In this document: one piece after another, positions 39,651-51,370 of the stretch
How positions within the stretch are numbered: the stretch's first letter is position 1
Layout: each line of letters opens with the position of its first letter
Assembly (NCBI GenBank): GCA_029945375.1
Contig: CM057068.1
Location: 186,001 to 250,000, forward strand
DNA length: 64,000 nt
Reading direction: 5' to 3'
DNA from: Agaricus subrufescens
Taxonomy: Eukaryota; Basidiomycota; Agaricomycetes; Agaricales; Agaricaceae
Position numbers and translations under genes: made by a program
Notes under the pieces: generated by a model
Told to the model about the DNA's origin: nothing
Database searches by the model: none
Seen by the model: only the letters and a program-made list of their open reading frames with translations

Positions 39651-40632
39651 GGAAAAGGAAGAAGGGGGGGACGCAAATGCATTCAGACTCAGATCAGTCG
39701 AATAAGTAAATGTATTTCCCTGGACAGGGTAGTAAAGACGACATGAGAAACTGTGGTCATATGGGGATTTAACTTATCTTAGGCCTGAATATTTCCTGTC
39801 TTTTACATGTTTTACATACAGTGGTCGACGCAATTGCCCGATATTGATATTGATCGATCAGAAGACCTGAAAAACAGCTGTTTTCCATCCAGGGACAGCC
39901 GCCGGCATCGCAAAAACCAAAGCCAATCTATATGTACGGCTTTCTTCCTGTCATTGGATGATTATCGGAAAAATGCGAATTGTTGTACATAAATTGAGAA
40001 ATTGTTTTGGCTTGCGTTACGTGGAAACGCGGTTCAATGATGCCCTGAGAATTCCCTGGAAATGCCAAAAGAAAAAGAAAAAGTCAAAACAAACGGGGGA
40101 ACAGCATAATCTTGTTAGTTGTACCTCCGCGGTGCTCGGATTTTTCCGCCTGAACCCACTGGCAGTCTGCCAATTTTCGGGCTAAACCTAAGTACTATAT
40201 GCATATCCCTGTGCCGCAGTGTGATCACAATTTAACCTGATATAATTCTGGGATGACATACTCTCTTAAAGGAGCTATGAACACAAGTCCTCCGCATGAT
40301 GATAAATCGATGATGATGGAGTGGTGGGGTGGTGATTGATGCCTCGTTGCCCCTTACCCCCGGAGCCCAACGGCCGTCCCCGCGATATAATCACTTAAGT
40401 TGGTCCATATGGATCTACTTCCGTTGCTCGAGGTCGAAGTCGAACTCGTCAAAAATAACTATGACTCGATACAACGTCTGTTACTTCTTTGACCTTTTCC
40501 ATGATCAGCTGATCATTTGGCATGGGGAAAAGAATTCAGTAATAGTGCACAACCGGATACATATAAAAGAGTAACACACCCTAGTTATCACATTCACCGG
40601 TTTCTCAGTCTTACCGCATTCATATCACAGCA
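39651..40632. other. divergent intergenic region
   Basis: Promoter space for the 7-TM gene (minus) and the SDR gene (plus). No coding sequence is supported. A TATA box for the SDR gene is listed separately. Confidence 0.5.
40562..40569 (+). promoter_or_regulatory. TATA box of SDR gene
   Basis: TATAAAAG lies 71 bases before the SDR start codon, a normal distance for a fungal core promoter with a short 5' UTR. TATA promoters often mark regulated genes. Sequence-based call only. Confidence 0.55.
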
Positions 40633-41915
40633 ATGTCAACACGAGTCGCTCTCGTCACAGGTGGAGCTCAAGGTATTGGCAGGGCCATAGCTATCCGCTT
40701 AGCCCATGATGGCTTTGATATTGCCATTGATGATATGCCCGGAAAGGTGGATGAGCTCAAGCTAGTCGTGAACGAAATTCAAGGCATTGGCCGGAAGGCT
40801 ATCATGCTGACGGAAGATGTCACTCAGGAAGATAAAGTCGAGGAAATGGTAGCACGGACCGTAAAGGAACTAGGAGGGCTCGATGTGGTGTGTTAATTCC
40901 TAAATATGCTTTTCCCCACTGAGATCCATGGGATTTCTCGAAGATGGTCGCAAATGCAGGTATTGGGAGATCTCAACTCGTTGTTGAAGGTACAATGTTT
41001 CGCTAAAGCTATCACATTTTGAATTGCTCATTCAAGAGGGTGACTTAATAACCACCAGCGGACATATCGCAGTGGGAAAACACCTTTGCCGTTAACATTC
41101 GAGGGGTTCTCCTTTGTTTTAAACACGCCGCGCGGCAAATGATCAAGCAAGGAAACGGCGGAAGAATCATCGGTGCTGAGCCAGCGTTATCTCGGCGTTC
41201 AGCCTTCCTAACCTACTTTGACTAGCCGCCTCGTCTGTCTGTGGTTTGAAAGGTCAGTCAGTACATGACTACATCAGAGAGCCTGGGCGGAAGCAACGGG
41301 TTGAATTACTCAATTTCACTACATTAGGGTACGCATATTTGGGGTCCTATTGTATGTCCAAGGCTGCAGTGCGTTCTTTGACTCAAACAACGGGTATGTC
41401 TACTTGACTTCTGGATGCTAGTCATCCACTGAGAGCCTTGAATCATAGCGCTTGAGTTGCATGAACACAACATTACAGTCAATGCCTATGCACCCGGGGT
41501 TATAGATACTCCGATGAGTATGTTCAGGCTATTATCATTACACCGAGTTCATTGACGTAAAATGTAACAGCGAGGAATAAAGACGACGAAGCTGCGGGTG
41601 GATCTAACGCTAAAGTTAAGGAGGTAGGTCACTCAAGCTCTCCGCTTCGTGGTGCTTCGTGGTTACCCATGAGTACTAATCTTCAATTCCTTCAACTTGC
41701 TTATTGCGGTAGCTGATGCGGATTCCGCACGCAAAAAGTGGCCAACCGGAGGACGTCGCAAACCTCGTGTCTTATCTTGTCTCCCCCCAAGCCAACTTTG
41801 TCACGGGTAAGTCCATTAGACATGCGTCATTTACCATAAGGAGCTTGGCTGTCTTCTTTACTTATTGCATATAACAGGACAAACTATCACGATAGACGGT
41901 GGAGGCATCCTCTGA
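40633..41915 (+). CDS. SDR-family oxidoreductase, acetoin/diacetyl-reductase-like, 253 aa
   Basis: Nine short exons: 40633-40887, 40944-40989, 41059-41172, 41227-41253, 41328-41393, 41449-41517, 41571-41623, 41713-41806 and 41878-41915. The 27-base fourth exon is needed to keep the active site. Motifs: TGGAQGIG (9-16, cofactor loop), NAG near residue 90, the catalytic Ser in 'IIAASSVCG', YCMSK (Tyr-x3-Lys) and the C-terminal 'VTGQTITIDGG'. The sequence pattern and length are those of classical SDRs close to diacetyl/acetoin and (S,S)-butanediol dehydrogenases. An Asp after the second strand ('AIDDMPG') favours NAD(H). The true substrate is not certain. It is intact and unrelated by descent to the SDR pseudogene at 23.1 kb beyond family level. 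Confidence 0.9.
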
Positions 41916-42299
41916 GCGATATTTGTTATCAAGCAGCGGGAAGTTTGCCGTTGGTCTATCTAATTATATGCTCCTAGGTCGCCTGACGTTGTATTTGCGG
42001 AACTAGTAGTAGCTTCAAATAAACTATCGAGGCCTTTTTATCATCGTATCATATGAGAGTGTTCCTCGAATTTGATGGCATTATTGAACTTCTTCCAATC
42101 TTATTATCAGGCATATGGGATATATCGCTCAACTGAAGAGAGGTGGATATAAGTTCATTGTCTGAGGTCAAGACGGAATCCAGGAACCATTCAAGTACTC
42201 CTTACAACCACCTTGCTTCTCCTGAACAGTGAGCTACAGCCGACGTACCATCGCTTGAGTTCTCATCTCGCCCACCTCCAGCTCTCTATCCTTTTAATC
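41916..42299. other. short intergenic spacer
   Basis: SDR 3' UTR and promoter of the small SMP-like gene. Nothing else seen. Confidence 0.5.
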
Positions 42300-42589
42300 A
42301 TGTCGAGCAAGACACCCATGAAGCCTTCAGACGCTTCAAGAATTCAGTCTTCCCAGGTTTGTATTACTTTCTTATAGCTCACCTATAGATTCTGTCATTG
42401 ATATATCTATAGGCGAAGTCCGGCAGATCTGTCGGAACTAATTCCTTTGCAAGCCGCAGTCAGTCTGCCGCCCAAACCAATGTCAACAGGGGTATAGTCA
42501 ACCCCGGGAGCAATAGCGGTGGCCAAAAAAGTTCAACCCAAAAAACGACACCTGCCACTGCCGGAAAGTCGGGTGGTTCTAGAAAGTAA
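42300..42589 (+). CDS. small SMP-domain-like protein, 77 aa
   Basis: Exons 42300-42356 and 42413-42589 join in phase 0 across a 56-base GTTTGT...TATAG intron. Neither exon is long enough to stand out alone. The product has the pattern of the fungal small proteins with a seed-maturation (SMP/LEA-type) motif: 'SDASRIQSSQAKSG' followed by 'FASRSQSAAQ' and a Gly/Ser/Gln/Lys-rich disordered tail. Family members are hydrophilic and stress-linked. No signal peptide or membrane segment is present. The start is the only in-frame ATG giving the 'ASRIQS' motif near the N-terminus. Confidence 0.75.
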
Positions 42590-43419
42590 TGAGCCGGCGT
42601 GCAAGGAAACTGGTGGATCTCATACTTGCTTTACTGTAGATTTGGATCTCTGAGTAGAGTACCGAGAATCGTGACCATTAAACAATAGGGATGACAATTT
42701 CAAAGTATTGTAGTAGTTCACTGAGTGTGCTACAGGTGTTGTACAAGTGTCTTGTGTTCAATTATTGATATACGGCAGGGTGCCTGCGGATCGACCCTCG
42801 CGATCACACTGGTGCTCGTAAATATTGCAATCTGCTCGTGCTTCCTGTAGCTTAACACTTAAACGAGCAGTCACGAGCGCGCATTCAGATAAGTTGAAAA
42901 TCGATTGTCCGGGATGAGCAGAAAAGGCAGTAGCTACTCAGTCAGCTTTGAGCTTGACATCAAGCCCGTCGGAATTTTCCGTGTCACCAGCCATACCGAG
43001 AATCAGCTTCCCTGGTCCCTGGGTCCTTCCCTACCAGCAAGTCGTGCCTCATGACTTCAGTCCCCACAATCCTGTGACATAAAGGCCGGAAAGTATTCAG
43101 AGTCGGCGCACAAAAGCTTTGATCCGTCGTCCCTCCGAGGACCAGATTGATCACTTTCGGTGAGAACCTATATTAAACTTGGGCGGTGTACAAACATAAC
43201 ACGATGTGTTTACCGGTTCAAGAATGTCAATCAACGTTTACATCTAACAGGGTCCGAGGGCGAACGAGCATGTCTATAATTAATCCAGAAGTAGGCAGTG
43301 CCCATGGATATATGATTTGTCAGGTTGAGCCGTGTTCATGATGGTCTGTGCTTCGGAGCCTCAGTCCTCCAGCTTCAACGTTTCGAATCTCAATCCCCGA
43401 CTAGCTCCTGACTCTTTCT
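42590..43419. other. intergenic, boundary to accessory region
   Basis: No gene seen. The real start of the NACHT gene may lie somewhat upstream of 43,420 (an ATG occurs at 43,338 in another frame). Confidence 0.45.
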
Positions 43420-45935
43420 ATGCCAAAATTGCCCCCCTCCGTACCTCGATTTTTACGTTCTCATTCACCAAAACCATCCCGTGCTGATCCACGCGGTGAT
43501 GCAGCTGCCTCCCACACCTCATATCTTAGTCCTCCTGCTGCCCTGTCCTCTCGCCATTTCTCTACATCCAGTTGTACAGAGGCAGATGTATATGTTATCG
43601 CTGGCCCCCGCCAATTACCAGCTCCCAATAGCCTGAATCATCGTCAACACTCCACGGGTGGACTTTGTGTTGACAGGGTGTCGGGAAATTCTACCAACCA
43701 ACCCTCGCAGGAGAGCCAGGCGATATTGAAAAACGCACACAATTTTACTATGATGGGATCAAGCTTTATTGACAACCATGAGGGCAACAGTGAGTGACAT
43801 ACCTTTTGGATTCGTTCCCAACATTGAAACAATATCCCTGCCAGTCAGGTTGACCAACAACTTCAACACAAACAATTTCAACACCGCGAACAATTGTAAG
43901 CATCATGTCTATTTCGTGACTACTATTGATCGCCGTTTTGCCAGTCATGAAAGATCTTCTGGAGGAAACGATACCTGGAGCTACATCTGATTCTTCCGCC
44001 CGATATCCGCCCCCACGATGTCATCCCGGAACACGTTTGGCCATCCTCGGGCGATGCCTATATTTTATTGTGCACTGCCAAGGGCAGAAAAAGATGCGTT
44101 GGATAGTCGGTGCAGCTGGAGTAGGAAAGTCTGCTATAATGCAGAGTGTCGTCGATTCTCCCCCGGTCCCAGTCACTTCCAATGGGTCTGTCTTTTTTTC
44201 TATCAATGGACGCGATGATGGAACGAAAGCCATCGTGACCCTTTCGTACCAGTTTGCCGCTAAATCCAGGATATATCGTCAGATCCTTAGAACGTGGTCA
44301 CCGATGAACTGCACCTCCTTCAGTCATCAATGCCTGTCCAATTCGATAAATTTATCGTTCAGCCCTTCATCCATAACCATGACTTAAACTCCGCCGGTCG
44401 TGTATTGATCGTCATTGATGGCCTTGATGAGTGCAAATACGCTGACATTCAGGTCGACTTCCTCCATCTCATCTCTAGTTTCTGCATCGAGTATCCTTGC
44501 TCACCGATTGTCTGGCTCATAGCCAGTCGGCCCGAACCAAATATCGCATCCTTTTTTTCTAGGGTCGACATCATACCAGCATATGAGAAGGAGGAAATTC
44601 TTGTAGATTCCGACGAGGCACACGCAGACGTTGGACGATTTCTTCGCGACAAGCTGATGGAGATACGGAAGTCGTCGGATTTCCTTGATGCACTTTGGCC
44701 CCACGAACGGCATATGTTGAAGCTTGCTAAAGTTGCAGGCGGGTTATTCGCGTATGCGCATACCGTCACAAGATACATTGGCGACTTAACTGTTGGAGAC
44801 CCGGTGTCGCAGCTCTCCGACGTCCTGAATGTCATCGATGAGCTTCTATTAGCCGACATGCCGCGAGAAGAGCATCCAATGGCTTTGCTTGATGCGTTGT
44901 ATGCCCGAATCCTGTCCAAGGTTCCGCGCAAAGCCATGATGAACACTCGAAAGCTCTTATTGGCACTCGCGTCAAATTGGCATTTTGCCTTGGCTCGCAG
45001 CATGACTCACGGGACCCTCATCGTCCTGGGCAATTGGTTAGGGATGACTGTCGATGAAGCTTATGCTGCCGTCAATAGCCTCCGTTCTGTGTTGCATTTC
45101 CCCCAACGGCATACCGCTCACAAAGGAGCACTCTACTCAAACCTTTCCATAAATCATTTGTCGACTACCTATTCCGCTCCGGGTTTTCCCCTGATATCAA
45201 CCTTGAAGCCCGACAAATTATGGCCCAATGTGCAATCAGGGTATTAAAGGAAGCTCCCTGTGGTACTGACTTTGGTAACGATGATGGTGACTTTCATTAT
45301 GGCCATCTGGCCCGCCAGAGTGGTGCTGGCGGCAAGATCTCACTTAGCTGGCCAGCTGATGAAGAAATCGCCTGTAATGATGACCAAACGCGCCTTGCAA
45401 TGTATAAGCTAGCTATCGGAGAGGTTGTGGCCGGAGCAAAACGTGGGGATTCAGTGTTTCAGAGCGAGTCCTGCATCAAGCTTTTGAGCACTCGATTTGA
45501 GAATTATAATGTCAAATTTCCATATTGTGAATTACTCGATCTGGTATTAGTGAGTCCGCCTTGTCTGTTTCTTTGGTGTTCGTGTCTGAAAGTATACATG
45601 AGGATGAATCTCGACGCCATGAATTGATGAAACACGGTATACTGAGAAAAATTGCCGCCAAGGCAATTGACATCTCCAGAATCAACGATCGGCACCAGGT
45701 CAGGTGGCTGTTCCGTCGTCCTGTCACAACGACGAACCTACGTGATCCGTGGCATTCATCTTGTAAGGTCAGTGAGTTATACATGTTTTATTTAGAAACA
45801 CTTCTCGAATTTGCACTATAGCATGAACGAGAAGGCCGATGGGAACAAGGAAAGGAACAGGATTGGACAACGAACTTTGATCCTAGGGAATGTACTTTCT
45901 GCTTTAAAAGGTTTAAACGTCAAGTAGGAGATTAG
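43420..45935 (+). pseudogene. NACHT NTPase gene (NLR-like), copy 1, two frame breaks
   Basis: Exons 43420-43789, 43845-43895 and 43945 onward, plus a 3' part with introns at about 45,550-45,602 and 45,770-45,821, give a nearly complete protein. It opens with a disordered leader ending in 'HNFTMMGSSFIDNHEGN', the variable linker seen before NACHT domains in mushrooms. The NTPase follows: Walker A GAAGVGKSA, 'LSYQFAAKSR', Walker B 'LIVIDGLDECK', sensor-like 'WLIASRPEPN', and the helical segment with 'HKSFVDYLFR'. Two single-base losses break it, one near 44,293 and one near 45,137; after each the homology continues one frame over. No WD40, ankyrin or TPR repeats were seen at the C-terminus. Either it is a recent pseudogene or the assembly has indel errors. 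Such proteins trigger heterokaryon or pathogen responses. Confidence 0.7.
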
Positions 45936-46547
45936 ACTATCCGGTGTCCAGATGACCCTGTCACGATTATGTTCACCTCAGTGATTCAGTGCTGTGTAGA
46001 ACTTCGATTTGTTGATCCAGAAGATAGTGTGTCGGAATGGACTTATCAGTTGTGGATTAACTTTTTTTCAGAGGAGCGTAAGCGGCTTGGAAGTACTATA
46101 TAATACGTTATACTGTATATACCATCGACTTGTTTTCGTCGTCGAGGGACTAAATTCGAGTTTTGATCTTATCAATACTATTCGGTTCTCTAAGCAGTGT
46201 TTGTGATAATATGACAATTGGGAGAGTATCTTCTCGTTGCAAAGACTTCAGTGTCCCACAAGCAACCTCGGACAAAATTGATAATATTCAGAGAGGGATT
46301 GAAAGTCTGTCAGTATGTTCGTGAAGAGAAATAGCTGTATCAATCCGGATCAGGCCCGGTCAGTGTCAATCACCAGTGCTTAAGTGGGGAAAACACCATG
46401 GGTTGTATGGCATCAACAATCTAGTACGTCTAGTATTTGCCCATGCCCGCATTTTGTTTTCGCCTTCCTTGATTTCTATGCTGTCACACTTCATCCTGCT
46501 CCAGCTCGCCTGGACCGTCCCCTGCTGGCCCAAGTGACAATGCAGCC
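45936..46547. other. spacer between NACHT copies
   Basis: No gene seen. CpG content falls from here rightward. Confidence 0.4.
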
Positions 46548-47945
46548 GTGACTCAGTCCCCACATCTCGGCCCTTATGCTCCCTTGTCATCTCATCATTC
46601 CTCCATGCACGGTGAGCTGCTCCCAAGCATGGATGGCGTCACTGGCACCTCTGATTCACCAGTCCCTAGTAACATGACCCATCTTCAAAGCTCCACGGAC
46701 CGCCCTTTGTCTGAGAATCAAGGAATGTTCGAGAACACACAAAATTTCACTATGACGGGACCAAACTTTATTGACAACAAGAGGGGCAATGGTAAGTAAT
46801 ACACCTTATGGATTGCTTTACAACATTGAACAATGTCTCTGCTAGTCAAGTTGACAAACAATTTCAACATTTCTAAGAACTGTAAGCAAGATGTCTGTTC
46901 CAGTGACTTTAAGTTAACACCCATTGGGCTAGTTATGAAAGATCTGCTGAAGGAAACAATTCCTGGAGCAGTGTCTGATTCCTCTGCTTGTTATCCACTC
47001 CTGCAATGTCATCCCGGAACATGTTTGGCCATCCTTGGATGATGTCTATATTTTATCATGCACTGCGAGGGTCAGCAAAAGATGTGTTGGGTGGTTGGTG
47101 CAGCTAGAGTGGGAAAGTCTGCTATCATGCAAAATGTTGCTGACACTCAGCTCCCAGTGGTCCACAGAGTGTCTGTCTTCTTATCTATCAATGGAAGTGA
47201 TGATGGAACAAAAACAATTATGACCATTTCCTACCAGCTTGCTGCCAAATCCAAGTTGTATTGTTGGATCATCAAAGAGGAGGTCTCCAATGACCCAAGC
47301 CTCCTTCAGTCATCAATGCCTGTCCAATTTGAAAAGTTTATTGTTCAGCCCTTTATCCACAACCCCAAACTAAACTCTGCTGGTCATGTATTGATCATTC
47401 TTGATAGCCTTGATGAGTGCAAAAACACTGACACCCAAGTTGACCTTCTCTGCCTAATCTCTGGTTTCTGCATCTTGTACCCTTCCTCACCCATTGTTTG
47501 GCTCATTACCAGTTGGCCTGAAGTACACATCACTTCCTTTCTTTCTAGAGCCAAGGCTATGCTAGCATATGTATGAGAAGGAGGAAATTGCCATAGATTC
47601 TGATGAGGTCCGGGCAGATGTTGAACAATTCCTCCATGAGAAGTTAATGGAGATTCAGGAGGCCGTAGATTTACTTGACCCACAGTGGCCAGATGAATGG
47701 GACTTATAGAAGCTTGTGAATGCTGCCAGTGGGCTATTTGCATATGTGCATGCTGTTGTCAGATACATTGGCAACTTGAACATTGGAGACCCAGTGTCGC
47801 AGCTCTCTGAAGTTTTAAATGTCATTGATGAGCATTCTATGGTTGGCATGCCATGAGAAGAGCATCCAATGGCTCAACTTGGTGCATTGTATGACCAAAT
47901 CTTGTCCAATGTCCCCTGCAAAATCATGCTAAATACTTGAAACAT
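46548..47945 (+). pseudogene. NACHT NTPase gene, copy 2, CpG-depleted and truncated
   Basis: It is collinear with copy 1, sharing the 'NFTM.G..FIDN..GN' linker, the same two short introns and the Walker A/B region ('RVGKSAIMQ', 'LIILDSLDECK'). It is dead: a 2-base insertion near 47,573, TAG at 47,707, TGA at 47,854 and a TGA near 47,937. Copy 1 has CGCGA where this copy has CATGA at the 47,854 stop, and CTCGAAA where this copy has CTTGAAA at the last stop, so both stops come from CpG-to-TpG change. Homology ends at about 47,945, where an AATCATGATTA-rich repeat block begins, and the 3' third is missing. The 44,293-type deletion of copy 1 is absent here, so that break arose after duplication. 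Confidence 0.85.
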
Positions 47946-47989
47946 TGGTGGAATAAGTCAGGATTAATCACTTGTGACAAGTGTTGCAA

Positions 47990-48530
47990 ATTGTGTTTTG
48001 CTACAAATAATCACAGTAATCATGATTATTGTATATTGTTGCAGCACCAGTATAATAGAACATTATTTGTGATTATTGTGTTTGGTAATCATGATTTCGG
48101 AGTCAGACGACCTGGACTGATATTGTTACACAGGTAGGTAACCATAATTATCTTGTTTAATCATGATTATTGTGTTTGATAATCATGATTTCGGAGCCAG
48201 ATGACCTTGACTGATATTGTTACACAGGTAGATAATCGTAATTATCTTGTTTAATTGTGATTTCGGAGCCAGACAACCTGGACTGATATTGTCACACAGG
48301 TAGATAATCATGATTAAATGAGTGCAATGATTGATATGATTAATAATCATGATTACAGCTTGGTTGTAGTACTGAGTACATCCTGATAATCATGATTATT
48401 AATCATGATTATCCATCTAAACTTAATCACGATTATCTATCTAAACTAAACCGTAGAACTGAATACATATAGTAAAACTGAGTAGTACATCCTCATAATC
48501 ATGATTAACTATTAATTGTGATTATGGGGC
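47990..48530. repeat. palindrome-rich tandem repeat block (AATCATGATT)
   Basis: The 12-base palindrome TAATCATGATTA and close variants recur many times. Within it a longer unit starting GATTTCGGAG begins at 48093, 48187 and 48259 (spacings 94 and 72, the third copy having lost part of the palindromic spacer) and includes 'CTGATATTGTTACACAGGTAG'. The block starts just after truncated NACHT copy 2. It may be a satellite, a transposon end or a recombination product. I recognise no family. Confidence 0.8.
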
Positions 48531-49651
48531 TTATCTGAATTATCATTTTTCGTGACCAAGGTGACTCAAAGTAGATAGAGTTAATTAAATGGATAAATAT
48601 TCATGATTATCCAACTTACCTTAATATTGTGGCAAAGCCAAGGCAGCTCTAGCTTAGAAGATGAGGAGTGATAATAGTGTTAAAAGCATGATTCTGACTG
48701 ATTATTGTGCATTACCATTTATTGCAATTACTGCTTAGTCAGGTTTTCCTTTTTTAGTGTGGCTGTGAAATGAAAGGCAAGGGTATATTGATTGCTGATC
48801 ACAATCAGCTACAAATGATTAGAGATATTGATTGAGTGGGACTGTGTCAACAGCTTAGTGGCAACAATGCTTCTTTGCCAATGGTTGGGGACTCTCATCC
48901 TCTGATACATACACCCACCACTCTTTAGCAGGCACTCTATGGCTAAGGTGTTAATGTATAGGCCTAAATCAATATTGAAGGGCAGACGAGTTCTTCAACA
49001 AAATGAGATCAACAGAACAACCTCAAGGCTCCAGAACTGGGGGAGAGAGAGCAGAGGCTGTGCCAAAATAATGAAAGATATGTTGAGGCAGGGAAGAGCA
49101 GGCTGGGACAGCAACAAGGCAAAGATATAGCTTTAAGACTTTAAACGAGAGGATCAAGGATTTCAGAGCAAGGACAGATTGTTCTGGTAACTGAAATTGT
49201 GAGAGAGAAGGGGTGATTATTTGGTGCTTATCCTACTACACTGTGGGTTTTTATATACACATATTCAGCATAGAAAGTTGAGTGGCGAGAGCCACCAACA
49301 TCATAAGATTTTTAGAATTAAATCTGTACCTGATATCTATTGAATAGAAAATTTTTTATTTCCTCATTCTGTTCCTTGATGACAAGGACACCATTATCTC
49401 CTGCTTTGCTGTCTCCCAAAGTTGGACGGCCAATGTCCTTATCGTATGTCAGGGGGGTGAGTCCGAGGGATAAGAGTTAGCTGATTACTCTTGTATCGTC
49501 CCTGTGTGTTTTGCTACTTCAGAGATTAATGTTATCTTGAGTGTGGGCTGCTTCCGCAAGATTGCTGGGTGGAGGAAATTGAGAGCGGCCTTTCAGGATG
49601 GTGATGGTTGAAGTGTAAGGGATGGTGATCAGCCGAATTGGGTGTAGCCAA
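48531..49651. other. CpG-poor non-coding sequence
   Basis: No gene supported. Composition matches the CpG-depleted accessory region and it is probably eroded transposon sequence. I found no LTR or TIR ends. Confidence 0.4.
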
Positions 49652-51370
49652 TTACTCATCCCTACAATATAAAAGTACTAACTTTGGTTGAGGATCCTGC
49701 GCATTATTTGTCAGTGGTTGAGGCTGCTTTGGTGCTTTGGTGGAGCAAGTTGATGTCCAAACAGCCTGCAAGCCCACTCCCCATTTTTGGCGTGGCTTTT
49801 GAGTTGCTTTGGGGATCTGTTCAGGTGCTTGAGAAATCATTTGAGAGTTTACCATACGCACTATGTCTTTAGAACCAGGGGGGAAAGCCAATTCTTGAAC
49901 TGGTGGTGTGTTCAGATCAGAGGTAAGAGGGGGAGCTTCTACGGGGGGTGCATGCTGTCCTGGAGTGGCATCAGAGTGGATCTCTGGCATTTGATTGCCC
50001 TGGGATTGTGTGATTATGCTTGAGTTGCCATCATGTGAGAAAGTTGATGTCAGCTCGGAAGGAGGATCAGTGGAGTGGTCATGGGTGGCATGTGTCACAT
50101 CATGGAGAGGTGAAGATGGTGTAGGTGGTCAAGATGGCGAGTTGACTACTTGGTTCATCACTGGTTCAGTTCTTATATTCAGCATCATCAGGATTTGAGT
50201 CAAACAAAAAAGAAAACCTCTCACATGACAGTCAGTGTTGGAGGAATGCTGCTTGAATGGGTGGCCATAGATTCCACTGACAAGCTGAGAGAGTCCGCTG
50301 TAGGATGATTGCTAACTGGTTCATCCCTATAATTAATGTGATTAAACTTTTTGATTAAAATGATAAAGGGGCCTCTCATGTTATTGTAGGTGTCAAGGGA
50401 GGCTCAATGAGTGGGATGGTAGCAGGTTCCACAGAGGAACTAGATGGGCTAGCTCAGCAGTCCTTGATACTCACTTCATTTCTTTGTTCCATTGATTAGA
50501 TTTAACTGGATAGAGAAATAGGATATCTCACATTACTGGAAACATTGGTAGAGTGCTGTGAGGGGCTGCTTCAGTTTTGACAGGAGAAGGTTGAGCTGTC
50601 ATATTGTGGACTGAAGATCAAATATTAATTATGAATTCATGGTTATTGATATATATTTTGAACTCACCCAGAAGAGCAACTTGAGCAACAGCCACAAAGT
50701 GGCCACCCATATGGCTGTCATAGCATTCCGTGAAAGGTTTGCAACACTTGATGAATTTGTCCTCATTGCTGACCATGAAACTGGGAACATGGTGAGTTTG
50801 ATTGAGCCTAGGGCAAATAAACTCACTTTTTTTCCTGTACTTGATTCAAGGGATCACAATAAGCAATGGATATGAAGCAGACTGCATCACTGAACTGCTT
50901 GCAATCCCACCCTAAAAAGCTGTGTACAGCTCCTGCAATTTTCGAGCATAATGCCTTTTGTATGCTGTATAGATTGATGCCAATCAGCTTTTGATCTGAT
51001 AGAGATGAAATAGAACTTACCTGAGTATTTCTTCTTTTTTTGGAGGAAACTGTCACTTCAAAATTTCGGTGTCGACCTGAGATTCAAAGGCTTGAAATTT
51101 GTCTTCAGGCAACTCGCTGAGTCTCTGGGTCAGAGCATTATTCCAGTGTGTGAGATAATCAGGAGGTGTTTCTCCATTGGGTCCTCTCACCGAGGAAGTG
51201 ATGTCTTCCTTATATTTATCTACCATTAACTTCCTGACACAAGGAAGCTTGCCATACATATTATTAGCAAGTTCCATAGCCTGAGCGGCTTTGTCAATGG
51301 CCTTTTTTCTTGGAACAGTCACTTTGTGTTTCTGACACTGGTTCCTGTACCAGTTCTTGATTTGCTATTC
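49652..51370 (-). CDS. transposon-associated ORF fragments, unassigned
   Basis: On the minus strand a frame at about 51,367-51,053, preceded by an AATAG splice-like acceptor, encodes 'QIKNWYRNQCQKHK' and then a helical, charged stretch. This is the 'IKNWfxN' helix seen in multicopy genes of unknown function in mushrooms, often near transposons. Another frame at 50,098-49,652 encodes a Pro/Gln/Ser-rich peptide. A piece at about 50,970-50,823 ('KIAGAVHSFLGWDCK') may link them. I could not join these into one gene, and stops between them suggest decay. Function unknown. Confidence 0.35.

Noticed and set aside
40633..41915. SDR gene as a paralogue that gave rise to the 23.1-kb pseudogene
   Set aside because: The C-terminal motifs differ (ITIDGGGIL versus ILDGGYR), so the two belong to different SDR subfamilies.
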